Of a stretch of DNA of 64,000 bases, positions 35,812-46,725 are shown one piece after another. The first letter of the stretch is position 1, and every line of letters begins with the position of its first letter. The notes under the pieces were generated by a model, which had not been told where the DNA came from, ran no database searches, and saw only the letters and a list, made by a program, of their open reading frames with translations. This stretch comes from Rotaria macrura (taxonomy: Eukaryota; Rotifera; Eurotatoria; Philodinida; Philodinidae). The DNA lies in contig OENT01000021.1 in NCBI GenBank assembly GCA_900239685.1, forward strand, positions 186,001-250,000, read 5' to 3'. A program made the translations under genes and the position numbers.

Positions 35812-36591
35812 ATGCCTATTAAAACTTGTTCTAAACGAGTAATCTTTGTTGCGCTTCTTGTATTCGTCGTCTGCATTACCGGTTATTATTCTGCTGTTAC
35901 TTATGTTGCTCTTTACTCAATACACAAAATGAATAATTCCATTGAACAAGCTGTCGAAGGAATTCCAATCTGTAATTCAAACGATCGTCCTCGCCAACGA
36001 GCTCTACTCTCTATTCTCTACGCATGGACTGAGTTCGCTACGAAACATCATATTCGATACTGGATTGCGTACGGATCGCTTGTCGGTTATGTGCAACGTG
36101 GAGGATTGATACCGCACGACTCTGATACTGATATATTGATGCTAGCACAAGACACGAAATTCTTGGTCCCGTTTTCGGACACCGATTTTTCATCAATCTA
36201 TGAAATGAAAGTTCATCCACAATGGCATTTCATTGGATATGCCAATCGTTCGTACTTTCGATCGAAAGGCTACAACTTCATCGCACCGAATGCTCGATTC
36301 GTACATCGAAAACTTCGTTATCATGTCGATATTTGGCCAATGTATGATTTTCATCCAGATCAACCGAGAAACACTAGTAGTACCAATAAAACTCTCACGG
36401 AATACAATCAATCGTATGAATGGATATCCTCACCAACGGAATGGACGTTTCCTTTACAGCGATGTTTTTTCAGTGGAATCAGAGTCTGGTGCCCTGCACA
36501 GCCTGAAAAAATAGTAACTCATCTATATGGACTAGAATCGCTGAATAAAGCCGATAAGATATGTGCTAAAGGCTCGTGGAAATATAATTAA
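35812..36591 (+). CDS. LicD/fukutin-family type II membrane protein, intronless
   Basis: Predicted Golgi-type membrane protein of the nucleotidyltransferase-fold LicD family. Relatives transfer phosphocholine (bacterial LicD) or ribitol phosphate (fukutin/FKRP) to glycans. Seen: 259 residues; a short basic N-terminus, one hydrophobic anchor at about residues 9-37, and a lumenal domain. The LicD motif runs from YWIAYGSLVGYVQRGGLIPH to the acidic DSDTDI, the predicted metal-binding Asp set. VDIWPMYDF and a C-terminal FFSGIRVWCPAQPEKIVTHLYG follow, the LicD ending (PxxxxxxLxxxYG). Several N-x-S/T sequons are present. There are no introns, unlike most neighbours. Family assignment is firm; donor and acceptor are unknown. 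Confidence 0.85.
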   Translation: MPIKTCSKRVIFVALLVFVVCITGYYSAVTYVALYSIHKMNNSIEQAVEGIPICNSNDRPRQRALLSILYAWTEFATKHHIRYWIAYGSLVGYVQRGGLIPHDSDTDILMLAQDTKFLVPFSDTDFSSIYEMKVHPQWHFIGYANRSYFRSKGYNFIAPNARFVHRKLRYHVDIWPMYDFHPDQPRNTSSTNKTLTEYNQSYEWISSPTEWTFPLQRCFFSGIRVWCPAQPEKIVTHLYGLESLNKADKICAKGSWKYN

Positions 36592-37984
36592 AATGACTAA
36601 CACAAATGTATGATGTTCGAATCGGATCCATTTGAAGTTAGTATAGATGTACTTTAACAATGAAAAATCTATGAAGTTAAATTTTTCCTTTATTTGTGTA
36701 TCAGGAGCCGAAACTTTCCTATCACTTTTTAAAACTTAACGTTTTTTCCACCTTGTTGATCGCCATTCGTACACTCTGTTCGGTGTTATCGAAGAAAAAC
36801 CTTTTACCTTGACTTCAAAACAGATATTAAAGGTGCATGGAACAATATATATCGTTCACTAATAATTGTGACAGATGACATCTGTGTACAATTAAGAATT
36901 CCATAGGAATGCGTTTTTCATATCAATATTTCTTAATAAGTAGTGGCAGCGTTGCATGATTTTGTAGGTATATGATTAGAAGCATCGTATGAAAATTTAT
37001 TCCGCAAGTGATAGCATAACACTGTGTTCATGTGTACAATCATAACTCATACCACTTGTCTTGCATGATAATCTCATAGATAGTACTATCCTAGTTGTTT
37101 GATATTTTGTTGTAATTCATTCAAAATTGTATCTTTAACACGATTTAGATCTAGCAGGGATCTCAGATCTGCAGCCTGTTGGATCCTTCCCTCTCCTCTC
37201 GTCTGAACAGTACGGACAGTTGAGAGTAGTAGCGAACAATCCGTCTATACTTTCCCATTGTGTCAAGAGCAGATTATTTCTTATTCGAATTGAACAATTC
37301 TTATACATGCAAGCAGTCTATATTAGGAATTATGTATAAAATTTTTAACGACACCATTTCGTGTCTGTTATATTTTTCATGTGATGACGTTGACAAATCA
37401 ATAATTCATGTTTGATAGATCAAATGTAAATGATTGTTTATGTATCAATCAAAACCTGACCTATTGAAAACCGTACCAATGTTCGCAATCACCGATATGA
37501 AGAGGAAACTCCTTGAAATTTTGAGAATATTTCAAAACTTATTATTCGAATCGCTTAGTACAATTGGTTCACTGTTTGGAGACTCTATGAGAGGAGATGA
37601 GTCTTCTATTGGCCTCTTCCATATATTATCCACCTAGTTTTGCTGCTACTGTTCTTACCAAAATAAGATACAATAGAAGTACTTGCAATTTAAATTCATC
37701 ATATTCTTCTTTGCAACGAATAACATGTGTTGAACAACACAAAACTATGTTGAGGTTCTCTAGAGTTGCCAAAACAGAAAAATAATTGTATTACTCTCTC
37801 ATTAAGATGATACTATATCAGAACTGTTGTTTTAATAATCGACAGACTGTTTGTTTTCAATCGAATGATAGATAGTGACTGTGAACTTTTAAAAATACTT
37901 GGAATTTCGATAGACGACAAATATTACATATAGGTATTTGAAGAAAAAGAAAAGAAATACAATTACGCCAGAGAAAAAACAATG
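36592..37984. other. Convergent intergenic region between the LicD-like gene and orthopedia
   Basis: The 3' ends of both genes face this 1.4-kb region. It has chance frames (37434-37637, 37597-37785) and no recognised exon, RNA or repeat. Confidence 0.35.
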
Positions 37985-39115
37985 TTATTTGTAATTGTCA
38001 ACGCCTCCCGCTTGATATTCGACAGCTTTACGCCGTAGTGAAGCAATACTTGAACCACGCCAAATATCATCATTATCGTTTGTTAGAACATCACTAGTGA
38101 ATGTTGTAGATGGTGACGGAAAGGGTAAGTTATATGATGATCCTGTTGAACATGAATTAAGTGGATCAATATTGATTATTGATGGTAATCCCGTCGAAAA
38201 AAGTGACGTTGGTGGTGGCGGCGGTGGTGGTGGAGGCAAACTGACATAATCAGCCATGGCACTCGATGAATAAAAATGTGGAGCTAATGATTGATCGATC
38301 TAAAGAAACCAAACGATCCTTATACATCATACTCAACTCCATCGTTCGAATTTACTACCGGTGCAAAGTTTGCAGATGAAAATGAAAATTGATTGCAACT
38401 ATTATTATTAATAGGCCATTTAACATAGTGATGATCGGCTTGTGATAATGGAGATTGTCCGTCGATCGCTGAATTTATTAAACATCCATATGGATTCAAT
38501 GATTGAGAATGTTGTGGTTGATGATGTTGACGAAAAACATTTGTTGTTTTCTTTCGTTTTTTCCACTTGGCACGACGATTTTGAAACCAAACCTATTCAG
38601 AATGTCACAGTTATTAAACATCATCATAGTAGACTAATGATTAAAATCTACAACCTGAACGCGTGATTCTGTTAAACTAATTCGTACGGCTAATTCTTCT
38701 CGCATGAATATATCGGGATAATGTGTTTTGTTGAATGATCTTTCAAGTTCATTGAGTTGTGCTGGTGTAAAACGTGTTCTATGACGTTTCGGTTTTGCTA
38801 TTGATAATGGTGATGATGAAGAAATAAGTAATTTATTGGATGATGACGATAGATGCGTACCATCATGAGAACATGTCGATGATGTTCTTGTTGTTGTCGG
38901 CGGAGAAAAACGATTATTACCATCGACGGATGACAATGAATGGTTCGATAGACGAACTCATAAAAAGAAAGAAAAGTCATAAGTGAAGTAAAGTATTTCC
39001 CACATATCTGCAATTCATTGTTTCACTCTTCATTAAACTTGATTTCCTTACCTTGTTGTTCTTGTTTTTTATTGTCAGATTGATTATTGATACAATCACT
39101 GCTTATATTGAACAT
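37985..39115 (-). CDS. OTP: Orthopedia homeobox transcription factor
   Basis: Paired-like homeodomain factor controlling neuroendocrine/hypothalamic-type neuron differentiation in animals. Seen: exons 39115-39052, 38956-38655, 38592-38359 and 38299-37985. They total 915 nt, or 304 residues. The homeodomain spans [39 protein letters not shown], and after the intron [15 protein letters not shown] followed by TTNVFR, which is diagnostic for OTP. The intron falls just before V-W-F in helix 3, the classical paired-class position. A polyproline run (PPPPPPPP) and a C-terminal OAR box ([19 protein letters not shown]) complete the protein. Gln at homeodomain position 50 is seen (WFQNRR). Odd: the donor after exon 2 is GTTGTA and the N-terminus is much shorter than in vertebrates. 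Confidence 0.95.
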
Positions 39116-42100
39116 ATTCAAATTAAATTAATAATACTATTCTCTTTTCTAACTCAATTAATTAAATCTGTTTTGTTTAAAGAATTAAATACACATGTTT
39201 CTCTTATATTCTCCTTAATGTACATAGACATAGAATAGGGCGAACAAGAGAGAGAGAGACAGAGAGACAGAGAAGTCAAGAGAGAAAGAGAGAGAAAATG
39301 TTTGTGACAATCAATTGATTTTCTTTTTTTCCGGGCACCTGCTGTAAACAACCAATCATTTTTTTTAACCAATCAATGTTTGATGTGCCTTCAAGCACAT
39401 CCGTTACATATAGGAAACATACACGCGACAATGTCATTATCAGATTATCATATTCCATAAAAAAAAATTTCTATGTATGTATGTATGTATGTTTAGTAGC
39501 GTGTTTGAAGCTAGGAATGAATGAATTCATTTTCTCTAATCATGATACACGACGGATGCAACCATAGACAGGAGATGAATTGATGATGCGAAAAAAGAAA
39601 TGAATAAACTAATGCATTCATCATAAGTGAGTGTGACGAGAAAATTCAATAAAATCAACATGAAAAGAAAAATATTGAAAAATATTATCAGTTGTGTGCG
39701 TTACTTATAAAATCTTTCTAGTTCTTTTGTCTTGTATTTTATTATGGAAATTGTATGAACCAAGATTGATACTATCAATCACTAGTGTGAAGAAATCATG
39801 TTCTCTTGTGAATCCAACGTTCAATCATAGTAGTTATTATAAAAATAAGTTCAACAAAAACATGCAAAGGACAAAATTGAAACGTATTGATACTACTATA
39901 AATTTTCGATTATTCAGAATGAATTTTGTTTCGTTGTTCTCCGACAATTGTTTCTCTGAAAATGTTACAAAAAGTCAAGAAAGATGAGTTATTAAACAGC
40001 GAAACAAAACTCTGTCATAACTCAAACTTACCGTGACTGACCTCTTCTATGAGTTTGTGGACTCCGAATCAATCAAAGTTATAGTACGTTTTGAACGCTT
40101 CGACTATTTTTCTACTTTTTTTTTTACTGCAAAGATTAAATCATTCGGAAAATATGCAAATTTAAGCCAACAAATGATTGATAATGTGCTGTAGTCTAAA
40201 CTATAATGCATCCTCACAATCAAATTAGTTTGATGTTCAAAATTTTCGATGTCATCATTCTGATCACATTTGGAATCAGCCTTAGAAAATGATGTACTCT
40301 TACGTTAGATAGATAATTCAAAGTAAATGAATAAAAACAGATGAGAATTTTTTGAAAAAAAAAAGTCTAAAACAGTTGATTGGTTTTCCGTTACAGTCAG
40401 AAGTTTGTGATTGTTTCAGATCCATCGAAAAACACTTGACACTGATAAATGAAAACTGTTTACTTAAATATATTCCAATCATAATCGACGAAAACTTCTT
40501 AACGAATTAGTTTTTATTGCACAGTATGCAATTTGATATGATATAGATATTTAATTAAAGCCAGTGATTTTATGAGGTTCCAGTGTTTTACATATTACGA
40601 TCATCGAAATACATGATGAATATTTAAAGAAATCAACATCTGATACACAACATATTTACCTGTATTGTTTGTTGTTCTCGAACAGTGTATTACACTTTGA
40701 GAAGTAAGCTACTTTGAATACCAAAGCTAAAAATATCAGAAAACATCTGCTGTTAGCTACTGCGCATTTAATCTAATGGACTCCGGATCTTTGTTTAGAA
40801 TGCTTGATTGTAATCAGTTTTATTTTATACGAGAAAAAACAGTGTAATACACTGTGTCTTGATAATATTTTTTGAATATGGTAGATGATACAAAAAGTAT
40901 CCCATTGCTTTTCAAAAAACAAAATTTCTACAGAATTTTACAAAATGAAAAAACGATTTTGTGTTTGAGAGGGAAATTTCGTCAAGTAACTATTTTACTG
41001 GAATATAGTAGGGACATAAATATTGACATTTTTGAGACTAAGTACGGATGTCGTCATTGAAAGTTGGTCAGAAAAATAGCCTCGTGGCATCTTTTATGCA
41101 CAAGATGTTATCATCGTGTCTGTACATTTATTTAGTGTATCTCTCTGAAAAACTTCTTTGTTCCATTGCTTTACTGATTGGAATTTTATATTGAGTAGTT
41201 TTCGTAGGCCACCTTCCATAGATTTTCATTTGTTCAAATATATGTGACGTCTACATGTCTATCCATTCTATATAAGAGCTGGTTAGATAGTTCTCATAAG
41301 AAACCTCGAATCTATTCTTGATATTATCAAGAAAATTTGTGAATTAAAGAAGATTTTGGTGTAGAAACCCATTATTGCACAAAGGAAATTTCTTAGCTAT
41401 CGTGTTATGATTGGCGACGTAGTAAAAGTTATGATAAATATAATTCCTTTATTAATTTCGCTTGTATATTTTTGCATCAATTTTATTAAAGGGAAGTAAA
41501 ACTTTGGATAATACAGATCTCGCTTGTGTACAAACATATATGTGATGAAAAATTTGTAACAACTAAATTTAAGAAAAATTTTCCGAAAATTGAGTACAAT
41601 TTACTACAAGGCAATCTTTTAATTACGAGGACAACCAAAACAACACATGACAAAAAGAAACAGGACTATTATTAAATTTTGTTGTTTTCAACCTCGACGA
41701 GTAAATCATGCTACTTATTGGAATTCCTCGCATACATAAAGAGCAATAAAGACTATTCAGATAATCAAAATCAAGCAAATATATGGGTACAATTTTTTTG
41801 CATGGATGTTAATAATCCCTTAAGATCCTATTCTTGAAAAATTGATCGTTTTTACCAGGTTTTTTTTAAATTGAACGACATTATCAGTTCTTTATAATAT
41901 CCTTTTCAGAAGGTACTTCATGAGCAAAGCTTAAAAACCGAATTGAACATGTGAAGAAAACGGATGACGAAATCAATAGTTCAAAAAACCAGGTAATTGA
42001 TCTGTTTCTATGGTATTAGAAAGCTTTTTCCAATGATGAAGTATTACATACTAGAGGCAGCAAGAGAATATCTGCTGTTGAATGCTATTCAAGGATTCTA

Positions 42101-42439
42101 GCATATGCAATACGAATCAGAGTTTTAGCTTTTTCTGAAACTAATGACATAGTCTTCTATCGAAAATCTTGAGCACGAAGCGAAAATAGATCAAAGTGAG
42201 AAAGATATAGTTCCACACATGTGCGTGTTACTGTTGTTCAACATTGAACAAAGAATTTCATATGCGTAGTTAGCGCCACATGCATACGTGCAATTCGGGG
42301 AATCAAATATATTAGTTCAATTGACTAGCCAATCGATAGATCCGTCTTTCTTTCCCCTTTCAAAAATTAGAAATCTAGTCAATTTGTTCGTTATTATCAT
42401 TCGTTTTGTTTCCAGTTGACTGTTAATAATCACATATCA
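39116..42439. other. Divergent intergenic region between orthopedia and the cyclin gene
   Basis: About 3.3 kb holding both upstream regions. A (GA)n/(AGAC)-rich tract occupies 39245-39296, close upstream of orthopedia, and a (TATG)n run occupies 39472-39492. A frame at 39694-39987 starts only with GTG and encodes a hydrophobic N-terminus; it may be the remnant of a membrane protein. An acceptor-like TTTGTTTCCAG ends at 42415, suggesting a 5'-UTR intron for the cyclin gene. Confidence 0.4.
39245..39296. repeat. GA-rich simple repeat upstream of orthopedia
   Basis: Purine tract of GAGAGA and AGACAGAG units, about 130 bp upstream of the orthopedia start codon on the plus strand. In the gene's own orientation it is a CT-rich tract. 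GA tracts can bind GAGA-type factors, but no function is shown. Confidence 0.7.
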
Positions 42440-45400
42440 ATGATGAAATTACGACGACGACCACTTTCTGCATATAATGTTAGTCCAAATTCCAATAGTC
42501 AAAGTTCTCTATCTGATCAACCATTACGTAAACGTCAACGAAAACTTTCAACTCAATCAATATCAGATCATGAAAATGAACAAGAAAATCATTCACCAAC
42601 TATTACTTCTGATGGTAAAATTTGTTTGATTTTGAAAACTCTCATATAGGAAGATACATTTTTTCATGATTTCGATTTTTTAGAATCCGACGATGACGAT
42701 CGTAGCAGTGGTATTCAAACTCGATCTACAACATACTTTAAACGAAAGTTTAGTGAGAGTGGTATGTTCAATATCTTTGAAATTCTTCTACATAAAATAA
42801 TACAAAGAACGTAATACTTTATTATCGCAATCTGATCTAGCGGAGTTAGCATTCGAACAACATTTTACAGAGTCAATTAAAAATGGTGCACATATTCATA
42901 AACAGTATTTCTTTTGCAAGAACAAGAAGGCATTTTCTTAAATACTATTTTGAGAAAAAAGTACACAAGTAGGATTCCATATTGTTTAGGCGAACATCTA
43001 CCTGCTTCACTAAATAACATGAAAGAAGAAAAAACTTTTTATCATTTATTTTTGTTGTTTCCATTTCATTATGAAGCAACATGAGAAGTAAAACTGTACA
43101 TTTGACATAGTTAAAGTACTCTAGCAGATTTCATCGTCTTCATTTCTAAATAGAAGGATAAAAAACATCATAATCATTTTTATGATTAATTATTCGTGTT
43201 ACTGATTATTTCATATTCAAATTTTTGAACGAAAACGATCTACACTGGTGAAATTTTATCATCAAAGTATTTCATCACGGAAGCTATGAATAATTTTTCC
43301 GAATTTATGTAATCTATTATGTTGTTAAGTTTGTCTTTTTGTTGACTTCGTAGCATACTGAGCACTCAATTTATTGTTCCTAAGTCTTCTACCTCTAACA
43401 ATTCCCTAAGTCATATACATAATTTCTATAAATAGTTCGATGGGAATTCAAAACTTCATGTGTTTCTATTTGAAATTATTATAAGAAACTGCGGAGATAT
43501 CATTTTGACTGACCTATCAATCGTGCAAAATGCACTAACAAATCAACAATATAAAGAAGTGTTAGTTGACGTTCTCCGTCAGATATCAAATCTTCGTATA
43601 ATTTCATGATGATAAATATTTAGATCCAGACGACGAAGGAGAAATAGTGGAATCTCAATCTGAAGAAGATGAAGATGAAGAACATGAACAAGACGCACCA
43701 GTTGTTCAACAGTCAAATACTAGAATGGTTACGCGTCAAATGTCACTTATTATGAATAATCTAATCAAATCTAAACCTAATGTTAAAGTTCAACCATTTG
43801 TCGATCATACCGAAGATACATTAAGGTTCGAAGAGAATAAAAATTCATCGTGTATTTTTACTATTCGAAACTATTTTTATTTATTTGCTTTTTTTTTCAT
43901 TTGATAGTGAACATGGCGACAATCAACCATGTACACGTCTTCGTTCAAAACTTTTGAATGATGGTCAACATAAAGCCGACAATGGTGCGCAATTTTTCAT
44001 ACGAATAACTCCAATTGATGATGATGATACATCACAACCAGCTGCATTTTCAGCAATAAAAAAAGAAACTTTTTGTTATTATTCGACGCCTGAACGGCCA
44101 GATGACGCTGATATTGACTATGAACAATTAGTTAATCGAACGCGTATAAAACCAGCATCGTTTGATCAATGCAATCAAGGACAATTGTTACCTGATGAAA
44201 GTATCGAAAATGGATGCAATACGCGACCAAATGAACTTATACCATATTTGCTTCAACTTGAAAAAAGTCTCATGCCTGTGTTACCAATAGTTAAACAGAA
44301 GAAAAGTAAAACTCCTCGAAGAAGAATGTAAAGAAGTGAAAGCTTTTATTTTATTTTTTTTCCCATTGAATAGAATCAGGCACAGTCGGCACTGTTGTTT
44401 ATCAACGTCGATTTCAGATTTTACTTGATTATCTCTATGGTTCTCAACGCTGTTCACAAATATCTGAATTAATTCGTTTACATCTTCGTTCAAGACTTGT
44501 ACTTAATACACTTTTTCTCACTGTTAATTTATTTGATCGTGCCATCTTAACTGGTCAATTACCACGTGAATGCTATTCAGATGGAAATCCTCATTTATTA
44601 CTTACGTGTCTACTTATTGCTGGCAAATTCGAAGAAGTTGAAGTAAGTCTTAAATGCTTTTAGATTGAAGATCTTAAAACATTTTTCTATTTTCAAGAGT
44701 TTTAAAGTTTGCAAATCGTCTAAGAATTAGAATTAATAGGGTGTAAAAAATTGCGAAACTTTTATAATCCAACTGTCACCGAATAGTAAGAACACATCGA
44801 TTCGTCCCCATAGTTGAACATAAGCATAAATCAGAAACTACTTATTTATTTGAACTGAAGTGTTGCTGGTCAATAGAACTATTTAACTTGTAGAAGATTG
44901 ACAAACTAACCAGCTATTTATCTATCCGAGAATGTGTGATCGTCCTTCAGTAGTAGCATGCATGGAACGACTTTGAATAAGTCAATAACAGTAATTCGAT
45001 ATGGACTAAACGACCGCTAGAACGCTAATATAATGGGAATGTATGTTATTAATTGTGCTACTGCCGAAACTGATAAGAAACTCCATCTATTCGACAAGGA
45101 AAATGTGAATCACACTGAAAGACCTATCGAATATTATAGACAGTACTAATGGGATAAAAGCTATCATACTGTTCGAACTGCTTCAGAGAAACATGTTTGT
45201 GTACAACGCAATACAAGAGTGGTAGTAGTTTTCTCTGAAAAGGTGAAGAATGATAAAATAAATTTCCAGTTTTTCATAAGAACTATCAACGCTTCTCAAT
45301 AACTATTGAATGTAGTATATTGTGGTGATATAGGATCATCGAAATTGAACAACTAAAACAGAATCATATAGCTTTTGCTAAGATAACTGCGAGAAGTTCT

Positions 45401-46725
45401 GTCATCAATATGAATTATATTTAGTGAGATCAGTAAATTTTTGAATGAATTAAAATATTCGATCTAGTGAAAACATATATTTGCATGTGGTATAAAATGA
45501 AGCTACGAGTTTCAAGTCCATTGAATTGTATACAAATGAAGTTTTGTATTCATCTAAAATTTACATAAAAAATGCCCTCCAGAAGTTCTATGCACAAGTG
45601 TTCTTGAGTATATATTTTCAATTGTGTCTCGTGGAGGTATATGCAGAAGTTACGTATGAGTCGATCGTAAAGTAACTGTATTATACAGTATGGGTACCGA
45701 TCGAGAGCGATGACCACCCGCAGTTTGTCATTATTATATCACATACTATGTTCCTCTACTTCGTGAAATAATCATGCTCTTATTCGTAGTTTTAAATCTC
45801 TTATCTACTTAGTAGAGAAAATCTAAATCAAAGACAATAATGTAACTGCTAAGTAGTAATTTTGCTATGGAAATCAAACGATTTTTCAATCCCTAGTTGA
45901 TTAGTATTGACCATTATATATATATATATATATTTACTGTCTTGTACTTCGATTGAATCATTTTCATTTTTATTGCCGACAAGTTTAAAACAACATGTTG
46001 ATGTGTTTGCATATGTGGGCTAAGGTGAAACTAGAGTTCACAAACAATTACAACTCTCGGATCAAAAACGATTTTCTTCAAGAACGATCCTAATTCATAT
46101 TGTTAAAAAAATTGCAATGTTTTCATTTTCTTTTCTAGTGGCCTAGTATTACTTCATTGATAGCCAATCGTGAACCATTAGAAGCACGTGACATAAAATC
46201 ACTTGAAATCATTGTTCTTCAATCGCTTTCATTTGATATTGGTTTAACTGTATTAGACTTTGTGTATCGATATTGTGAAATATCACCGATGGATAAATCA
46301 AATGATGATCTTCGTCTTTTATTTTTTATTTTGCAACTTTTATTAATTGATCCTCATACATTTATTGCACATAAATCATCTTATATAGCTGCTTGTTCAT
46401 ATGCACTTGTACGACATTTAAAACAATATGAAGTGTAAAAAATTTCCTTCAAAGTTATTTTTATGTTTAAATTTGCATTTTTTGTCTCAATAGTACATGG
46501 CCACGTCGTTTAGCTCGTTCAACTGGTTATGATCCAGCTGAAATTGCATATGGTGTAACTAAAGTAGCTGCACAATGTTTACGTACTTTATCATCGAACG
46601 AACAGCAAGAAACAATACATCGAGATTTAATGCATAAATATGCTAAAGGTCCAGCAGCACAATTAACTAAATATGAACGAGTCTTAAATGATCTTATTCA
46701 ACCAGTATCTGATGAAAATCAATGA
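42440..46725 (+). CDS. Divergent A/B-type cyclin
   Basis: Probable CDK-binding cyclin. Seen: exons 42440-42614, 42684-42761, 43624-43825, 43908-44305, 44374-44642, 46139-46434 and 46494-46725. They total 1650 nt, or 549 residues. The N-terminal half is unstructured and acidic (runs of E/D, Q/N/S) and begins MMKLRRRPLSAYN, a plausible RxxL destruction box. The cyclin box covers YQRRFQILLDYL, LNTLFLTVNLFDRAI and LLTCLLIAGKFEE, continuing with EARDIKSLEIIVLQSLSFDI. The second fold includes LLIDPHTFIAHKSSYIAACSYAL and WPRRLARSTGY, which resembles the cyclin A/B C-terminal fold. Odd: the MRAILVDWL helix of A/B cyclins is replaced by YQRRFQILLDYL. Exon 4's donor (agt of a Lys/Ser-rich stretch) was chosen because it restores frame. 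CDK partner unknown. Confidence 0.87.
44643..46138 (+). other. Long intron of the cyclin gene
   Basis: 1496-bp intron with donor GTAAGT and acceptor TTTTCTAG. Contains a (TA)n run at 45915-45936. No embedded gene was recognised. Confidence 0.7.
45915..45936. repeat. (TA)n microsatellite
   Basis: About 11 TA units in the long cyclin intron. Confidence 0.8.

Noticed and set aside
39694..39987. Frame with an N-terminal membrane-anchor-like segment
   Set aside because: No ATG at the anchor (GTG only) and no recognisable catalytic region downstream; at most a remnant.
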